Shown piece by piece: positions 17,565 to 26,217 of a stretch of DNA of 64,000 bases. The stretch comes from Chitinophagaceae bacterium (GTDB lineage Bacteria > Bacteroidota > Bacteroidia > Chitinophagales > Chitinophagaceae). The notes beneath the pieces are model-generated. The model saw only the letters and a program-made list of their open reading frames with translations, was not told the DNA's origin and made no database searches. The translations under genes and the position numbers were made by a program. Each line of letters begins with the position of its first letter. Within the stretch, counting starts at the first letter, position 1. Where the stretch lies: contig JAFKGQ010000010.1 in assembly GCA_017307755.1 (NCBI GenBank), positions 1-64,000 on the forward strand, given 5' to 3'.

Positions 17565-18587
17565 ATGAAGATTGTTTTATTTGCCACATCGTTGTGTTAT
17601 TTCGTGGCGGCAGCCGGCTGTAACACCGCCCCAGGCCATGACACCGCCCTCGGCAGGATCGAGATCTACGACCCATCCGCCGCCGGCCTCATCGACAGCA
17701 ATGCCGTGATCGAGGTCATCGGCAGGAATTACCAATGGTCCGAAGGCCCTGTATGGCTGCCGTCCCAACAAACACTGCTGTTCTCGGATGTTATAGCAAA
17801 TACCGTTTTTCAATACAGGGGCAAGGACACGCCGGTGGCGTATCTCACCCCTTCCGGATACACCGACACAGCCCGCCGCGATGGAGAAAATGGGTCCAAC
17901 GGCCTGACGCTCGACAAGGATGGCCGTCTGTTGTTGTGTCAGTCTGGCAATCGCCAGGTGGTACGAATGAACGCTCCGCTGGATAGCCCCAGACCATCGT
18001 TCACCGTCCTGGCGGCAAATTACCAGGGCAGGAAATTCAACAGCCCCAATGACCTCGTCGCGGATAAAAAAGGGAATATCTATTTTACCGACCCCATCTA
18101 TGGTCTGCCAAAACATGAGAATGACCCTACCAGGGAGCTCCGCTTCGAGGGGGTCTTTAAGATCACTGGTGAAGGCAAGACCGTTCTCCTGATAGACTCC
18201 ATCCAACGACCCAACGGCATCGCCCTCTCTCCGGATGAAAAGGTCCTCTACGTAGGCAGCAGCGATGATACCCATCCCCGCTGGTATGCCTATCACCTGG
18301 ACACAGCCGGGAATATCCTGGACGGCGGCATCCTGCTCGACGGCACAGAGCTCAAGGCAAAAGCCACCGTCAAACAGGGGGCGGATGGTTTTAAGGTCGA
18401 CCGGCACGGCAATATATTCAGCTCCGGACCGGATGGGGTCAATATCCTTTCACCGGCCGGGAAATTGCTGGGGCTTATAAAAGTATACCACCGCCCCACC
18501 TCTAACTGCGCTTTTAACGAGACGAACGATGTCCTCTATATCACGGCAGACGACATGGTACTAAAGGTAAGGCTGCATAAAATTTGA
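17565..18587 (+). CDS. SMP-30/gluconolactonase-like lipoprotein
   Basis: The 340-residue product starts with a lipoprotein signal ending AAAGC (lipidated C about residue 19). The six-bladed propeller carries the SMP-30/gluconolactonase/LRE motifs: SEGPVWLPSQQTLLFSDV with the metal-binding E, GSNGLTLDKDGRLLLC, NSPNDLVADKKGNIYFTDP with N, PNGIALSPDEKVLYV and GADGFKVDRHGNIFSS with D. Family enzymes hydrolyse sugar lactones with a divalent metal in the central tunnel. Being lipid-anchored it acts at the outer or inner membrane. It diverges from the SusC/SusD pair, which suggests that it processes something that pair imports; that is inference. Confidence 0.87.
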   Translation: MKIVLFATSLCYFVAAAGCNTAPGHDTALGRIEIYDPSAAGLIDSNAVIEVIGRNYQWSEGPVWLPSQQTLLFSDVIANTVFQYRGKDTPVAYLTPSGYTDTARRDGENGSNGLTLDKDGRLLLCQSGNRQVVRMNAPLDSPRPSFTVLAANYQGRKFNSPNDLVADKKGNIYFTDPIYGLPKHENDPTRELRFEGVFKITGEGKTVLLIDSIQRPNGIALSPDEKVLYVGSSDDTHPRWYAYHLDTAGNILDGGILLDGTELKAKATVKQGADGFKVDRHGNIFSSGPDGVNILSPAGKLLGLIKVYHRPTSNCAFNETNDVLYITADDMVLKVRLHKI

Positions 18588-18666
18588 TCCTTTTTCAAAA
18601 CTTAAAAAATCAAACCCCAGGTATTTACCTTTTCCAAAAAAATCAAGATTTAATTAATCTCCGACG

Positions 18667-18674
18667 TAAGTTTG
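18667..18674 (+). promoter_or_regulatory. Bacteroidota-type -7 promoter element
   Basis: TAAGTTTG fits the TAnnTTTG consensus of the Bacteroidota housekeeping sigma factor. A transcription start a few bases downstream would fall inside or after the ATG at 18676 and so favours the second ATG (18703) as the start of the DUF3800 gene. No good TTTG -33 element is seen, so the call is tentative. Confidence 0.45.
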
Positions 18675-18702
18675 TATGGTTGGATATATAACAACCTATG
18701 TC

Positions 18703-19398
18703 ATGAACTACGACGTCTTCGTTGATGAAAGCTGTCATCTTGAACATGATCATGCTTCTGTAATGTGCATTGGGTATACTAAAGTGCCTCGGCCAGAGTA
18801 CCAGGATCTCCGGAAGCAATTCATTGCTGTAAAGGACAAGTACAATGTTCACTCCGAATTAAAATGGCAAAAGTTCTCTAAAGCAAAGCTCGATCTCTAC
18901 AAATCTCTTGTCGACTTTTTCATGGCATCCCCCATAGAATTTCGAGCCGTCCTGGTCAAATATAAGGGCGAACTACGGCATGATGATTTCAATATGGGTT
19001 CTCATGACAACTTTTATTATAAGATGATCTTCTTTCTGCTGAAGCCAAATTCAAACGAAGCAGATTATAGGATCTTCCTCGATATAAAAGACACCAGAGG
19101 AAGGGAAAAGTTAAGAAAAATACAAGAGGTATTCCATAATTTTTATCACGGAGGATCACCGTTTATCCGTTTCCAACACCTCCGCTCGCATGACAACGAG
19201 TTTTTTCAACTTACAGATTTTTTTATAGGAGCTATCACCTATAAATGTAGACTCTTAAATAAAGAAGTTCCCGAAAATCAAGCTAAACAGGAATTCATCG
19301 CTTATCTGGAAAAAAAAGTTGGCAGCTCTCTCGAATTAACTACGCCACTTTGGAAAACTAAATTCAATGTTTTAGATCATCAACCTAAAAACCTGTGA
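18703..19398 (+). CDS. DUF3800 domain protein
   Basis: The product is 231 residues from the ATG at 18703; an ATG at 18676 would add nine. DUF3800 motifs are in order: VFVDESC at the N-terminus, ELKWQKFSK, a RIFLDIKDTRG strand with D, and QLTDFFIGAITYK near the C-terminus. The conserved D, E, D, D set resembles an RNase H-like nuclease fold; the enzymatic activity of the family is not settled. DUF3800 genes are frequent in defence islands and mobile elements. The next gene starts 2 nt after the stop, so the two form a bicistronic unit. The pair is unconnected to the metabolic genes on either side. Confidence 0.85.
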   Translation: MNYDVFVDESCHLEHDHASVMCIGYTKVPRPEYQDLRKQFIAVKDKYNVHSELKWQKFSKAKLDLYKSLVDFFMASPIEFRAVLVKYKGELRHDDFNMGSHDNFYYKMIFFLLKPNSNEADYRIFLDIKDTRGREKLRKIQEVFHNFYHGGSPFIRFQHLRSHDNEFFQLTDFFIGAITYKCRLLNKEVPENQAKQEFIAYLEKKVGSSLELTTPLWKTKFNVLDHQPKNL

Positions 19399-19399
19399 G

Positions 19400-19894
19400 A
19401 TGGAGCTCTTTGAGTTAGATGATCTGTTAGCAGGCCTTGGCATAGACCCGTCTGATGAAGAACTTTCGAAGCTATATCATGAATTTGAAAGGGACTTTGT
19501 ACAGAATAATTTCATCATCAATGGGCTCCGGGTAAAGGTCATCCTAAAGCATGCCCGCTTGCTAGGTTTTGAGGACCTTCCTGAAACATTCGTACACCTA
19601 ATAACAAGAAAAGGTAATAGTGGGATACGTGTTTTTGATAAGCATCGTGCAAATAAAATCCATTGGATCCGTTGTATCCTGGAAAACAGGCATCAGGAAG
19701 AAATTATTTTTTTCCGATATCCGGAAGCAGACGGTAGGCTTAGAGACTATTACTGGTATAAAGAGGGTAATTTTCTTCTGGTAATGGAACAAATCACACC
19801 ACATTATTTAATCGTGACCAGTTTCCATATAGATGATGAAAGAAGAAGACAATACTTTGAAAAGAAAGAACAATGGTATCGTAATAATAAATAA
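19400..19894 (+). CDS. unrecognised partner of the DUF3800 protein
   Basis: The 164-residue product is soluble, with an acidic helical N-terminus (FELDDLLAGLGIDPSDEELSKLYHEFERDF), then alternating strands with conserved-looking blocks ITRKGNSGIRVFDKHRANKIHWIRCILENR, DYYWYKEGNFLLVMEQ and HYLIVTSFHIDDERRRQYF. The HW-R...YWYKEG...VTSFHID order recalls small RNase folds of the BECR type used as toxins, but I cannot name a family and the resemblance is weak. It is translated right after the DUF3800 gene. A two-gene toxin/antitoxin or anti-phage module is one possibility. Confidence 0.65.
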   Translation: MELFELDDLLAGLGIDPSDEELSKLYHEFERDFVQNNFIINGLRVKVILKHARLLGFEDLPETFVHLITRKGNSGIRVFDKHRANKIHWIRCILENRHQEEIIFFRYPEADGRLRDYYWYKEGNFLLVMEQITPHYLIVTSFHIDDERRRQYFEKKEQWYRNNK

Positions 19895-19922
19895 AAAAAG
19901 CCGCAATTACGGTAATGCGGCC
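19894..19922 (-). terminator. hairpin terminator for the MarR-GNAT gene
   Basis: GCCGCA and TGCGGC (19901-19906, 19917-19922) make a 6-bp stem; read on the minus strand it is followed by seven T. It lies about 100 nt beyond the stop of the leftward MarR-GNAT gene and directly after the rightward gene. Confidence 0.65.
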
Positions 19923-20020
19923 CACCAGGTCCTTTTCCCTTGGGAAATGACATTGCAAATATAATAAATTATAAGTACTCTGAGAAATGAAAGCAAACGA
20001 ATAGCACAATTAAATGGCAA

Positions 20021-21022
20021 TCAATTCAGTATCAACTCCATCTGAATATTGCATCGTTCATAAGGCGATGGCGGCCCCGTGATCTTTGAAAAACCCAGTT
20101 TATGGTAGAGACTGATAGCCGGCTTTAGCCTTGTATTGCTTTCCAGGTAAAGGCGATGAGCGCCCAATGTACGGGCTTTCTCCACGCAGGCCCGCCCCAG
20201 CAGCCAGCCGATGCCCTTTCCTTTTGCCCTGGGCGATACGCCCATCTTGGCCAGCTCAAAACCGCCGTCCTTCATCTTGATGATCGCGCAGGTGCCTACC
20301 GGCTCTCCCTTGTACAACGCGATAAAGATATACCCTCCTCCATCCAATATATGCTCCTTAGGATGGTCCAGGGCATGATAATCTTCTTCTTCCATTTTAA
20401 ACCAGGTGCTGATCCATTCTTCGTTGAGATCGTGAAAAGCCTTCGCATAACGAGGCTCAAAATCCACGATCTGCACGTCGTCGCTCTCACGCAGCTTTTT
20501 TTCCTCCTGCACCCGTCGCAGCAGGCTTTTTTGTTCCAGGAGGAACTCCCACTCCGCAATGGCTTTCCAAAGATCGTATTGTGTCTCCTTCATAGCCTTT
20601 TCGATGGCCAGGGTCACGTCATTTAACTGGGCTTCCATTTTTTCCATCGTTGCCCGGCCCGTATCCGAAAGGGTGACAAAATTCTTGCGACCATCTACGG
20701 CACGTTTGTTCCCCTGGGTCGAATCCCCATCCGTCTGCTCCCTGTCCCCCTGACCACCTTTTTTTTCCACGATATACCCCTTAGCCGCCATTTCCCGTAC
20801 GATCTGGCAGACGGAGGGATGGGTATGCCCGATCTCGCGTGCAATGTCCGTGATCGACTTCTCCTCCCCTCCGGAAAGGGCATAAAACACAGGGAACCAT
20901 TTGGGCTGCAGGTCTACCTGGTAGAGATCATAGATGCTGGCAGCCTGTTCGGTCATCTGTTCGCTCAGACGGCGGAGCCGGCTGCCCAGGGCCATCTTAC
21001 CCGTCTTTTCATAAAAATCCAT
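20021..21022 (-). CDS. MarR family regulator fused to a GNAT acetyltransferase
   Basis: The 333-residue product joins a MarR winged-helix domain (about residues 20-160, with SITDIAREIGHTHPSVCQIVREMAAKGYI as the recognition region) to a GNAT domain (about 175-333, with the acetyl-CoA loop SPRAKGKGIGWLLGRACVEKA and HRLYLESNTRLKPAISLYHKLGF). Such fusions are annotated as bifunctional HTH/GNAT proteins; the substrate is unknown. An odd point is a polar insertion of about 25 residues (GGQGDREQTDGDSTQGNKRA) in the wing. A perfect palindrome 11 nt before the start codon is the likely operator. It diverges from the glycerol operon. Confidence 0.9.
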   Translation of the reverse strand: MDFYEKTGKMALGSRLRRLSEQMTEQAASIYDLYQVDLQPKWFPVFYALSGGEEKSITDIAREIGHTHPSVCQIVREMAAKGYIVEKKGGQGDREQTDGDSTQGNKRAVDGRKNFVTLSDTGRATMEKMEAQLNDVTLAIEKAMKETQYDLWKAIAEWEFLLEQKSLLRRVQEEKKLRESDDVQIVDFEPRYAKAFHDLNEEWISTWFKMEEEDYHALDHPKEHILDGGGYIFIALYKGEPVGTCAIIKMKDGGFELAKMGVSPRAKGKGIGWLLGRACVEKARTLGAHRLYLESNTRLKPAISLYHKLGFSKITGPPSPYERCNIQMELILN

Positions 21023-21032
21023 ATATTATAAA

Positions 21033-21052
21033 TTACGTAAGTGCTTACGTAA
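21033..21052. promoter_or_regulatory. MarR-type operator
   Basis: TTACGTAAGTGCTTACGTAA is a perfect 9-bp inverted repeat with a 2-nt centre, the length and symmetry expected for a MarR dimer. It is 11 nt before the start of the MarR-GNAT gene and 121 nt before glpK, so autoregulation is likely and control of the glp operon possible. Confidence 0.75.
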
Positions 21053-21172
21053 ATATAAATAGAGTTTCTCGTCTTCCAAAAAATTTCCTACCGGCTTGTT
21101 TAGTCCATAGCTAACCGTTTAATTTTCCTTAAATTACCTCTCAATCACTTTTCAATAAAAAACGACGAACGC

Positions 21173-22678
21173 ATGTCTTCGCCATATATTCTCGCGCTTG
21201 ACCAGGGTACTACCAGCTCCAGGGCCATACTGTTTGATAATGCCGGTCGCATCATGCAGACGGCACAGAAAGAGTTCCGCCAGTATTATCCTCAGCCCGG
21301 CTGGGTAGAGCATGATGCGGAAGAGATCTGGTCCTCTCAATATGGCGTGCTTGCCGAAGTGCTGGCAAAGAGCGGTGTTGCCTCCAGGGAAGTCGCGGGT
21401 ATCGGCATCACCAATCAGCGGGAAACCACCATCGTATGGGAACGCACCAGCGGAAAGCCCATTCATCCTGCTATCGTATGGCAGGACCGTCGTACGGCGG
21501 GTTATTGTGATCAGCTGAAAGCCGAAGGGCACACCGATCTTATCCGTCAGCGTACCGGGCTCGTCATCGACGCTTATTTTTCAGCCACCAAATTAAAATG
21601 GATCCTGGACAATGTTCCCGGGGCCCGGACCAGGGCAGGAAAAGGTGAGCTGGCGTTTGGTACTGTAGACAGTTGGCTTATCTGGAAGCTGACGGGAGGC
21701 AGGCTCCATATCACCGACAGCACGAACGCTTCCCGGACCTTGCTGTTGAATATCCATACGGGAAAATGGGATGACGATCTTTTGCGGTTATTCGATATTC
21801 CCTCATCAGTATTACCGGAGGTACGGGCCTCCAGCGAAGTATACGGCGCCACCAGCAGCGGGATATTGTCCGGCTCCTCAGGCATGCCGATAGCCGGTAT
21901 CGCGGGTGATCAACAAGCAGCCCTCTTTGGACAGTTGTGTACTACACCGGGGATGGTAAAGAATACGTATGGCACCGGCTGTTTTATGCTCATGCACACC
22001 GGGGAGCAGGCTGTCCTGTCAAAAAACAACCTGCTTACCACCATTGCCTGGCAGTTGAAGGGCCGTATAGAATATGCGTTGGAAGGGAGTATCTTTATTG
22101 CGGGTGCTGTTGTACAATGGTTGCGGGATGGGCTGCGCATGATCCATACCTCATCCGAAGTAGGTCCTCTGGCCGCGCAGGTACCGGATACCGAAGGCGT
22201 TTATATGGTGCCGGCGTTTGCCGGGCTGGGCGCCCCTCATTGGAACCAGCATGCGCGGGGAAGTTTTTTTGGTTTGACGAGGGGGACTACGCATGCGCAT
22301 ATGGCAAGGGCTGCGCTGGAGAGCATCGCCTACCAGACCTATGATGTGCTGAAGGCCATGGAAGCCGACAGTGATATCCATATCCGGGAGTTGCGGGTGG
22401 ATGGCGGCGCTACCGCCAACGACCTGCTGATGCAATTCCAGTCCGACATCCTGCAGGCGCCCGTAGTACGGCCGACAGTGACGGAAACCACGGCATTGGG
22501 CGCCGCCTACCTGGCGGGGCTTGCGGTCGGCTTTTGGCATTCCGTGGAAGATATACAACAACAGTGGCAGATAGACAGACGGTTTACTCCCGCCATGAGC
22601 AGTCAGAAGAGTGAAGAGCTTTTAAAAGGCTGGCGCAGGGCGGTAAGGGCGGCCATCGCGTGGGCGGACAATCCGTGA
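21173..22678 (+). CDS. glpK: glycerol kinase
   Basis: The 501-residue product is a full-length FGGY kinase that phosphorylates glycerol to sn-glycerol 3-phosphate with ATP. Visible motifs are the N-terminal phosphate loop ALDQGTTSSRAILFD, QPGWVEHDAEEIW, the NQRETTIVWERTSGKPIHPAIVWQDRRT substrate region, the FGGY signature GTGCFMLMHTG...LEGSIFIAGAVVQWLRD, and the C-terminal MVPAFAGLGAPHWNQHARGSF and ELRVDGGATANDLLMQFQ. First gene of glpK-glpD-glpF; glpD begins 4 nt after its stop. Cytosolic. Confidence 0.97.
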   Translation: MSSPYILALDQGTTSSRAILFDNAGRIMQTAQKEFRQYYPQPGWVEHDAEEIWSSQYGVLAEVLAKSGVASREVAGIGITNQRETTIVWERTSGKPIHPAIVWQDRRTAGYCDQLKAEGHTDLIRQRTGLVIDAYFSATKLKWILDNVPGARTRAGKGELAFGTVDSWLIWKLTGGRLHITDSTNASRTLLLNIHTGKWDDDLLRLFDIPSSVLPEVRASSEVYGATSSGILSGSSGMPIAGIAGDQQAALFGQLCTTPGMVKNTYGTGCFMLMHTGEQAVLSKNNLLTTIAWQLKGRIEYALEGSIFIAGAVVQWLRDGLRMIHTSSEVGPLAAQVPDTEGVYMVPAFAGLGAPHWNQHARGSFFGLTRGTTHAHMARAALESIAYQTYDVLKAMEADSDIHIRELRVDGGATANDLLMQFQSDILQAPVVRPTVTETTALGAAYLAGLAVGFWHSVEDIQQQWQIDRRFTPAMSSQKSEELLKGWRRAVRAAIAWADNP

Positions 22679-22682
22679 TAAT

Positions 22683-24239
22683 ATGAATCGACAAGACATG
22701 TTACAGGCCCTGGAGGCGCAGGGCGACAAGCCTTGGGACTGCCTTATCATCGGCGGCGGGGCCACCGGTCTGGGGGTTGCGGTAGACGCCGCTTCCAGGG
22801 GGTTCAGCACGTTGCTGCTGGAACAATATGATTTTGCAAAAGGCACTTCTTCCCGGAGCACCAAGCTGGTGCATGGAGGCGTCCGTTATCTGCAGCAGGG
22901 CAATATCAAACTGGTGATGGAAGCCTTGCATGAACGGGGCATCCTTCGCCGTAATGCTCCTCACCTGGTAAAAGACCAATCATTTATCGTCCCCAATTAC
23001 AAATGGTGGGAAGGTCCCTACTATGGACTGGGGTTAAAGGTCTATGACTGGATGTCGGGAAAGCTCGGTCTGGGCCCGTCCCGGCTGCTGTCCCGCGAAG
23101 AAACGCTGGAACTGGCCCCTACCCTGGATGCGGAAGGTCTGCGGGGAGGCGTATTATATCATGACGGGCAGTTTGACGATGCCCGGCTGGCCATCAGTCT
23201 TGCGATGACGGCGGCGGGTCAGGGAGGTGTGTTGTTAAATTATTGCCAGGTAGACCGGCTGTTGAAAGAAGAGGGGAAGATTTCGGGTGTACAGGTGGTG
23301 GATGGTATCAGCGGTCAGACATATACAGTGAAGGCCGGAACAGTCATCAACGCCACGGGTGTATTCACCGACAATATCCTGCAAATGGATGAGCCGGGTA
23401 CCGCCCCGATCATCGCTCCCAGCCAGGGTGTCCATATCGTGCTCGACAAACATTTCTTACCCGGCGAGGCAGCCATTCTTGTCCCGCACACGGATGATGG
23501 CAGGGTCCTCTTTGCCGTCCCCTGGCATGATAAGATCATCATCGGTACCACCGATACGCCTGTACAGGAGGTGAGCGCCGAGCCGCAGGCTTTGCCAAAA
23601 GAGGTGGATTTCATCCTGCAGCAGATCAGCCGATATCTCACCAAACCCCCATCACGGACAGATATACGCAGCATATTTGCGGGACTTCGTCCCCTGGTAA
23701 AGAGCAGCAGCAAGAGGACGGCTGAGCTGTCACGGGATCACCTGATCACCGTGGCTTCTTCGGGGCTCATCACCGTAACAGGCGGGAAGTGGACCACCTA
23801 TCGCCGGATGGCGGAAGACACGGTAAATACGGCCATCACAAAGGGGGGGCTTCCGGATAGACCTTGCAGGACAATGGAATTGCCCATTCACGGATCTTCC
23901 CCGTCTGTCGACTTCCATGCCCCGCTGTATTACTATGGCAGCGATACGCCGGCCATCCGGGCCCTTGCGGCGGCAGACCCGTCCCTGGGACAGCTGTTGC
24001 ACAGCCGGCTGCCATATATCAGGGCAGAGATCATCTGGGCCGCACGGGAAGAGTTGTGTATGACCGTTGAGGATGCATTGAGCCGTCGGACAAGGGCCCT
24101 TTTGTTGGATGCAGCCGCGGCCGTCGAGTGCGCTCCGCTTGTCGCGGAGCTGCTCGCAGGGGAATTGGGACGGGATGCCGCCTGGCAGGCGCGGCAGGTA
24201 GAAGAGTTTAGAACCCTGTCATCTCATTATCTCCCATAA
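22683..24239 (+). CDS. glpD: aerobic-type glycerol-3-phosphate dehydrogenase
   Basis: The 518-residue product has the FAD-binding Rossmann motif DCLIIGGGATGLGVAVDAASRG (residues about 19-40), the FAD-GDH signature KGTSSRSTKLVHGGVRYL, and the C-terminal DAO_C helical domain. It oxidises sn-glycerol 3-phosphate to dihydroxyacetone phosphate and passes electrons to quinone at the inner face of the membrane. It lies 4 nt after glpK and 27 nt before glpF. All residues expected for FAD binding seem present. Confidence 0.96.
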   Translation: MNRQDMLQALEAQGDKPWDCLIIGGGATGLGVAVDAASRGFSTLLLEQYDFAKGTSSRSTKLVHGGVRYLQQGNIKLVMEALHERGILRRNAPHLVKDQSFIVPNYKWWEGPYYGLGLKVYDWMSGKLGLGPSRLLSREETLELAPTLDAEGLRGGVLYHDGQFDDARLAISLAMTAAGQGGVLLNYCQVDRLLKEEGKISGVQVVDGISGQTYTVKAGTVINATGVFTDNILQMDEPGTAPIIAPSQGVHIVLDKHFLPGEAAILVPHTDDGRVLFAVPWHDKIIIGTTDTPVQEVSAEPQALPKEVDFILQQISRYLTKPPSRTDIRSIFAGLRPLVKSSSKRTAELSRDHLITVASSGLITVTGGKWTTYRRMAEDTVNTAITKGGLPDRPCRTMELPIHGSSPSVDFHAPLYYYGSDTPAIRALAAADPSLGQLLHSRLPYIRAEIIWAAREELCMTVEDALSRRTRALLLDAAAAVECAPLVAELLAGELGRDAAWQARQVEEFRTLSSHYLP

Positions 24240-24266
24240 AATTTTTCACATCAAACGAATGCTTCC

Positions 24267-24971
24267 ATGACACCTTTTTTCGGCGAATTCATCGGCACCG
24301 GCATGCTCATCGTCCTGGGACAGGGGGTAGTTGCCAATGTTGTCCTTCCAAAAAGCAAGGGCCAGAATAGCGGGTGGATCGTCATCTCCTTCGGCTGGGC
24401 GATAGCGGTATTTGTGGGCGTATATTGCTCCGCCGCCTCCAGCAGGGCGCATCTGAACCCGGCCGTCACACTGGCTTTTGCCTTCCTGGGTAAATTTCCC
24501 TGGGCGATGGTGCCTACCTATATTGCCGGTCAGCTGCTGGGGGCAATGACGGGTTCCCTGCTGGCCTATCTGACTTACCGGGGGCATTATGCACAGCCGG
24601 GCGATCCCGATGGGAAACTGGCCACCTTCTGTACAGCGCCGGCTATCCGCCATACAGTAGACAATCTTATCACCGAGATCATCGGGACCTTTGTACTCAT
24701 ATTAGGGGTCCTGTACATCACATCACCCTCCAGTACCCTGGGTTCGCTGGATGCCCTTCCCGTCGCTTTGCTGGTGCTGGGTATCGGCCTCTCCCTGGGC
24801 GGCCCCACCGGCTATGCCATCAACCCTGCGCGCGACCTCGGCCCCAGGATCATGCATGTGCTGCTGCCCATCCCCGGCAAACGGGACAGTAATTGGAGTT
24901 ATGCCTGGGTGCCTGTGGTGGGCCCCGTAGTGGGCGCGCTGCTGGCAGCGGTGGTTTTCAAAATGTTGTAG
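24267..24971 (+). CDS. glpF: glycerol facilitator, MIP/aquaporin family
   Basis: The 234-residue product has six membrane segments and both half-helix NPA boxes, HLNPAVTLAF and YAINPARDLGPR. The D after the second NPA (NPARD) is the mark of glycerol-conducting aquaglyceroporins rather than water-only aquaporins. As the third gene of the operon it admits glycerol for GlpK. Spacing of 27 nt after glpD supports co-transcription. Confidence 0.94.
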   Translation: MTPFFGEFIGTGMLIVLGQGVVANVVLPKSKGQNSGWIVISFGWAIAVFVGVYCSAASSRAHLNPAVTLAFAFLGKFPWAMVPTYIAGQLLGAMTGSLLAYLTYRGHYAQPGDPDGKLATFCTAPAIRHTVDNLITEIIGTFVLILGVLYITSPSSTLGSLDALPVALLVLGIGLSLGGPTGYAINPARDLGPRIMHVLLPIPGKRDSNWSYAWVPVVGPVVGALLAAVVFKML

Positions 24972-25033
24972 GCCGTCTTCAAAAATTTGGATTGGTCTTT
25001 GCAAGGCTGTAGGGGTCCTTTAATTCCGAAGCT

Positions 25034-26209
25034 ATGAGTCCTGTGAGCCTTGTACCCGCTGTGATCTTATTTTGCCTCGTTGCAGGCGAGATCTATTTGC
25101 TCTTGCGTCTTATAAAGGTAGATGTACCAAAAGACAAATTTGTCCCCATCGATGGGCTGAGAGGCATCCTGGCCTTTTTTGTATTCCTTCATCATTCCGT
25201 CATTTGGTACTATTTCTTACGTACGGATAAATGGTCGCCCCCGCCCTCCCAGGTATACAGTCATTTCGGCCCCAGCAGCGTGGCGATGTTCTTTATGATC
25301 ACCGCATTCCTGTTCTATAGCAAGCTGCTGGATGCCGGAAGTAAAGGATTGGATTGGGGGAAATTGTACCTGGGCAGGGTGCGACGGATCATGCCCTTGT
25401 ACATTTTTGTTGTTTTCTTTGTTTTTATTGTGGTGGGTGTTTTGTCGGGTTTTGTCTTACGGACCAGTATCGTGCATATCACGGCGCAGCTGGTGAAATG
25501 GATCTTTTTTATCGAGGCCGATGTAAATGGCGTTGCGGGCACCAAGAGGACGGTGGCGGGCGTGGTCTGGAGCCTGGCTTATGAATGGCTTTTTTATTGT
25601 TCCCTGGCCCTGGTGGGCCGTACGGTGTACAGGATACGGACATCTGCCACGACCCTGATCATTTCAGGTCTGTTTTTTCTCTTATTTCTGGCTATCGTCC
25701 TCGTGTATTATCTCGACGAAGAGCCGCTGGGAAGGATTTACCCCTTTGCAGGCGGTATTGCAGCAGCCTACCTGGTGAGAAAGGATCTCATCCGGCGATA
25801 TTGTTCCGGCAGATGGGCGTCTGTTGTTATCTTGTTGCTGATGGGGGTTGTTTTTTTATATCCGGATTTGAGCCATGTTGTGCCTTTTGTATGTATATCA
25901 CTGGTATTCATAATGATCGCATCGGGCAATGACCTGTTCGGTCTGCTTAGTAATAGGTTGACGCGGTACCTTGGCATGGTGTCGTATAGCCTTTATCTCC
26001 TGCATGGATTGGTATTGTTCATCTGTTTCCGCTTTGTTATTGGACCGGAAAAAGCCGGCGCCCTTTCTCCTGAGATGCATTGGATCACCATTGGTGTCTG
26101 TGGGCTGCTGCTGATCCCCTTGTGTACACTGACGTATTACTTCATTGAGAAAGCCGCCCTTAGTAAGAAGCCGGCCAGGGAGGTAGTAACAAAAATCCCC
26201 ACTGTGTAA
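25034..26209 (+). CDS. acyltransferase family 3 (OafA/YrhL-like) membrane protein
   Basis: The 391-residue product has about ten membrane helices and the acyltransferase-3 motifs: DGLRGILAFFVFLHHSV with the catalytic-site histidine after the first helix, LGRVRRIMPLYIFVVF, and a WSLAYEWLFY block. Family members transfer acetyl or other acyl groups to sugars of lipopolysaccharide, peptidoglycan or exported products. The substrate here cannot be read. The gene is 63 nt after glpF and may be read from the same transcript, but a functional link to glycerol is not evident. Confidence 0.9.
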   Translation: MSPVSLVPAVILFCLVAGEIYLLLRLIKVDVPKDKFVPIDGLRGILAFFVFLHHSVIWYYFLRTDKWSPPPSQVYSHFGPSSVAMFFMITAFLFYSKLLDAGSKGLDWGKLYLGRVRRIMPLYIFVVFFVFIVVGVLSGFVLRTSIVHITAQLVKWIFFIEADVNGVAGTKRTVAGVVWSLAYEWLFYCSLALVGRTVYRIRTSATTLIISGLFFLLFLAIVLVYYLDEEPLGRIYPFAGGIAAAYLVRKDLIRRYCSGRWASVVILLLMGVVFLYPDLSHVVPFVCISLVFIMIASGNDLFGLLSNRLTRYLGMVSYSLYLLHGLVLFICFRFVIGPEKAGALSPEMHWITIGVCGLLLIPLCTLTYYFIEKAALSKKPAREVVTKIPTV

Positions 26210-26217
26210 GCGGGGAT
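26190..26217. terminator. hairpin overlapping the acyltransferase stop codon
   Basis: ATCCCC (26195-26200) and GGGGAT (26212-26217) flank the TAA stop. A run of five A precedes it, so the T-run is on the minus strand. It may mark the 3' end of the acyltransferase mRNA or block antisense transcription. Confidence 0.45.
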
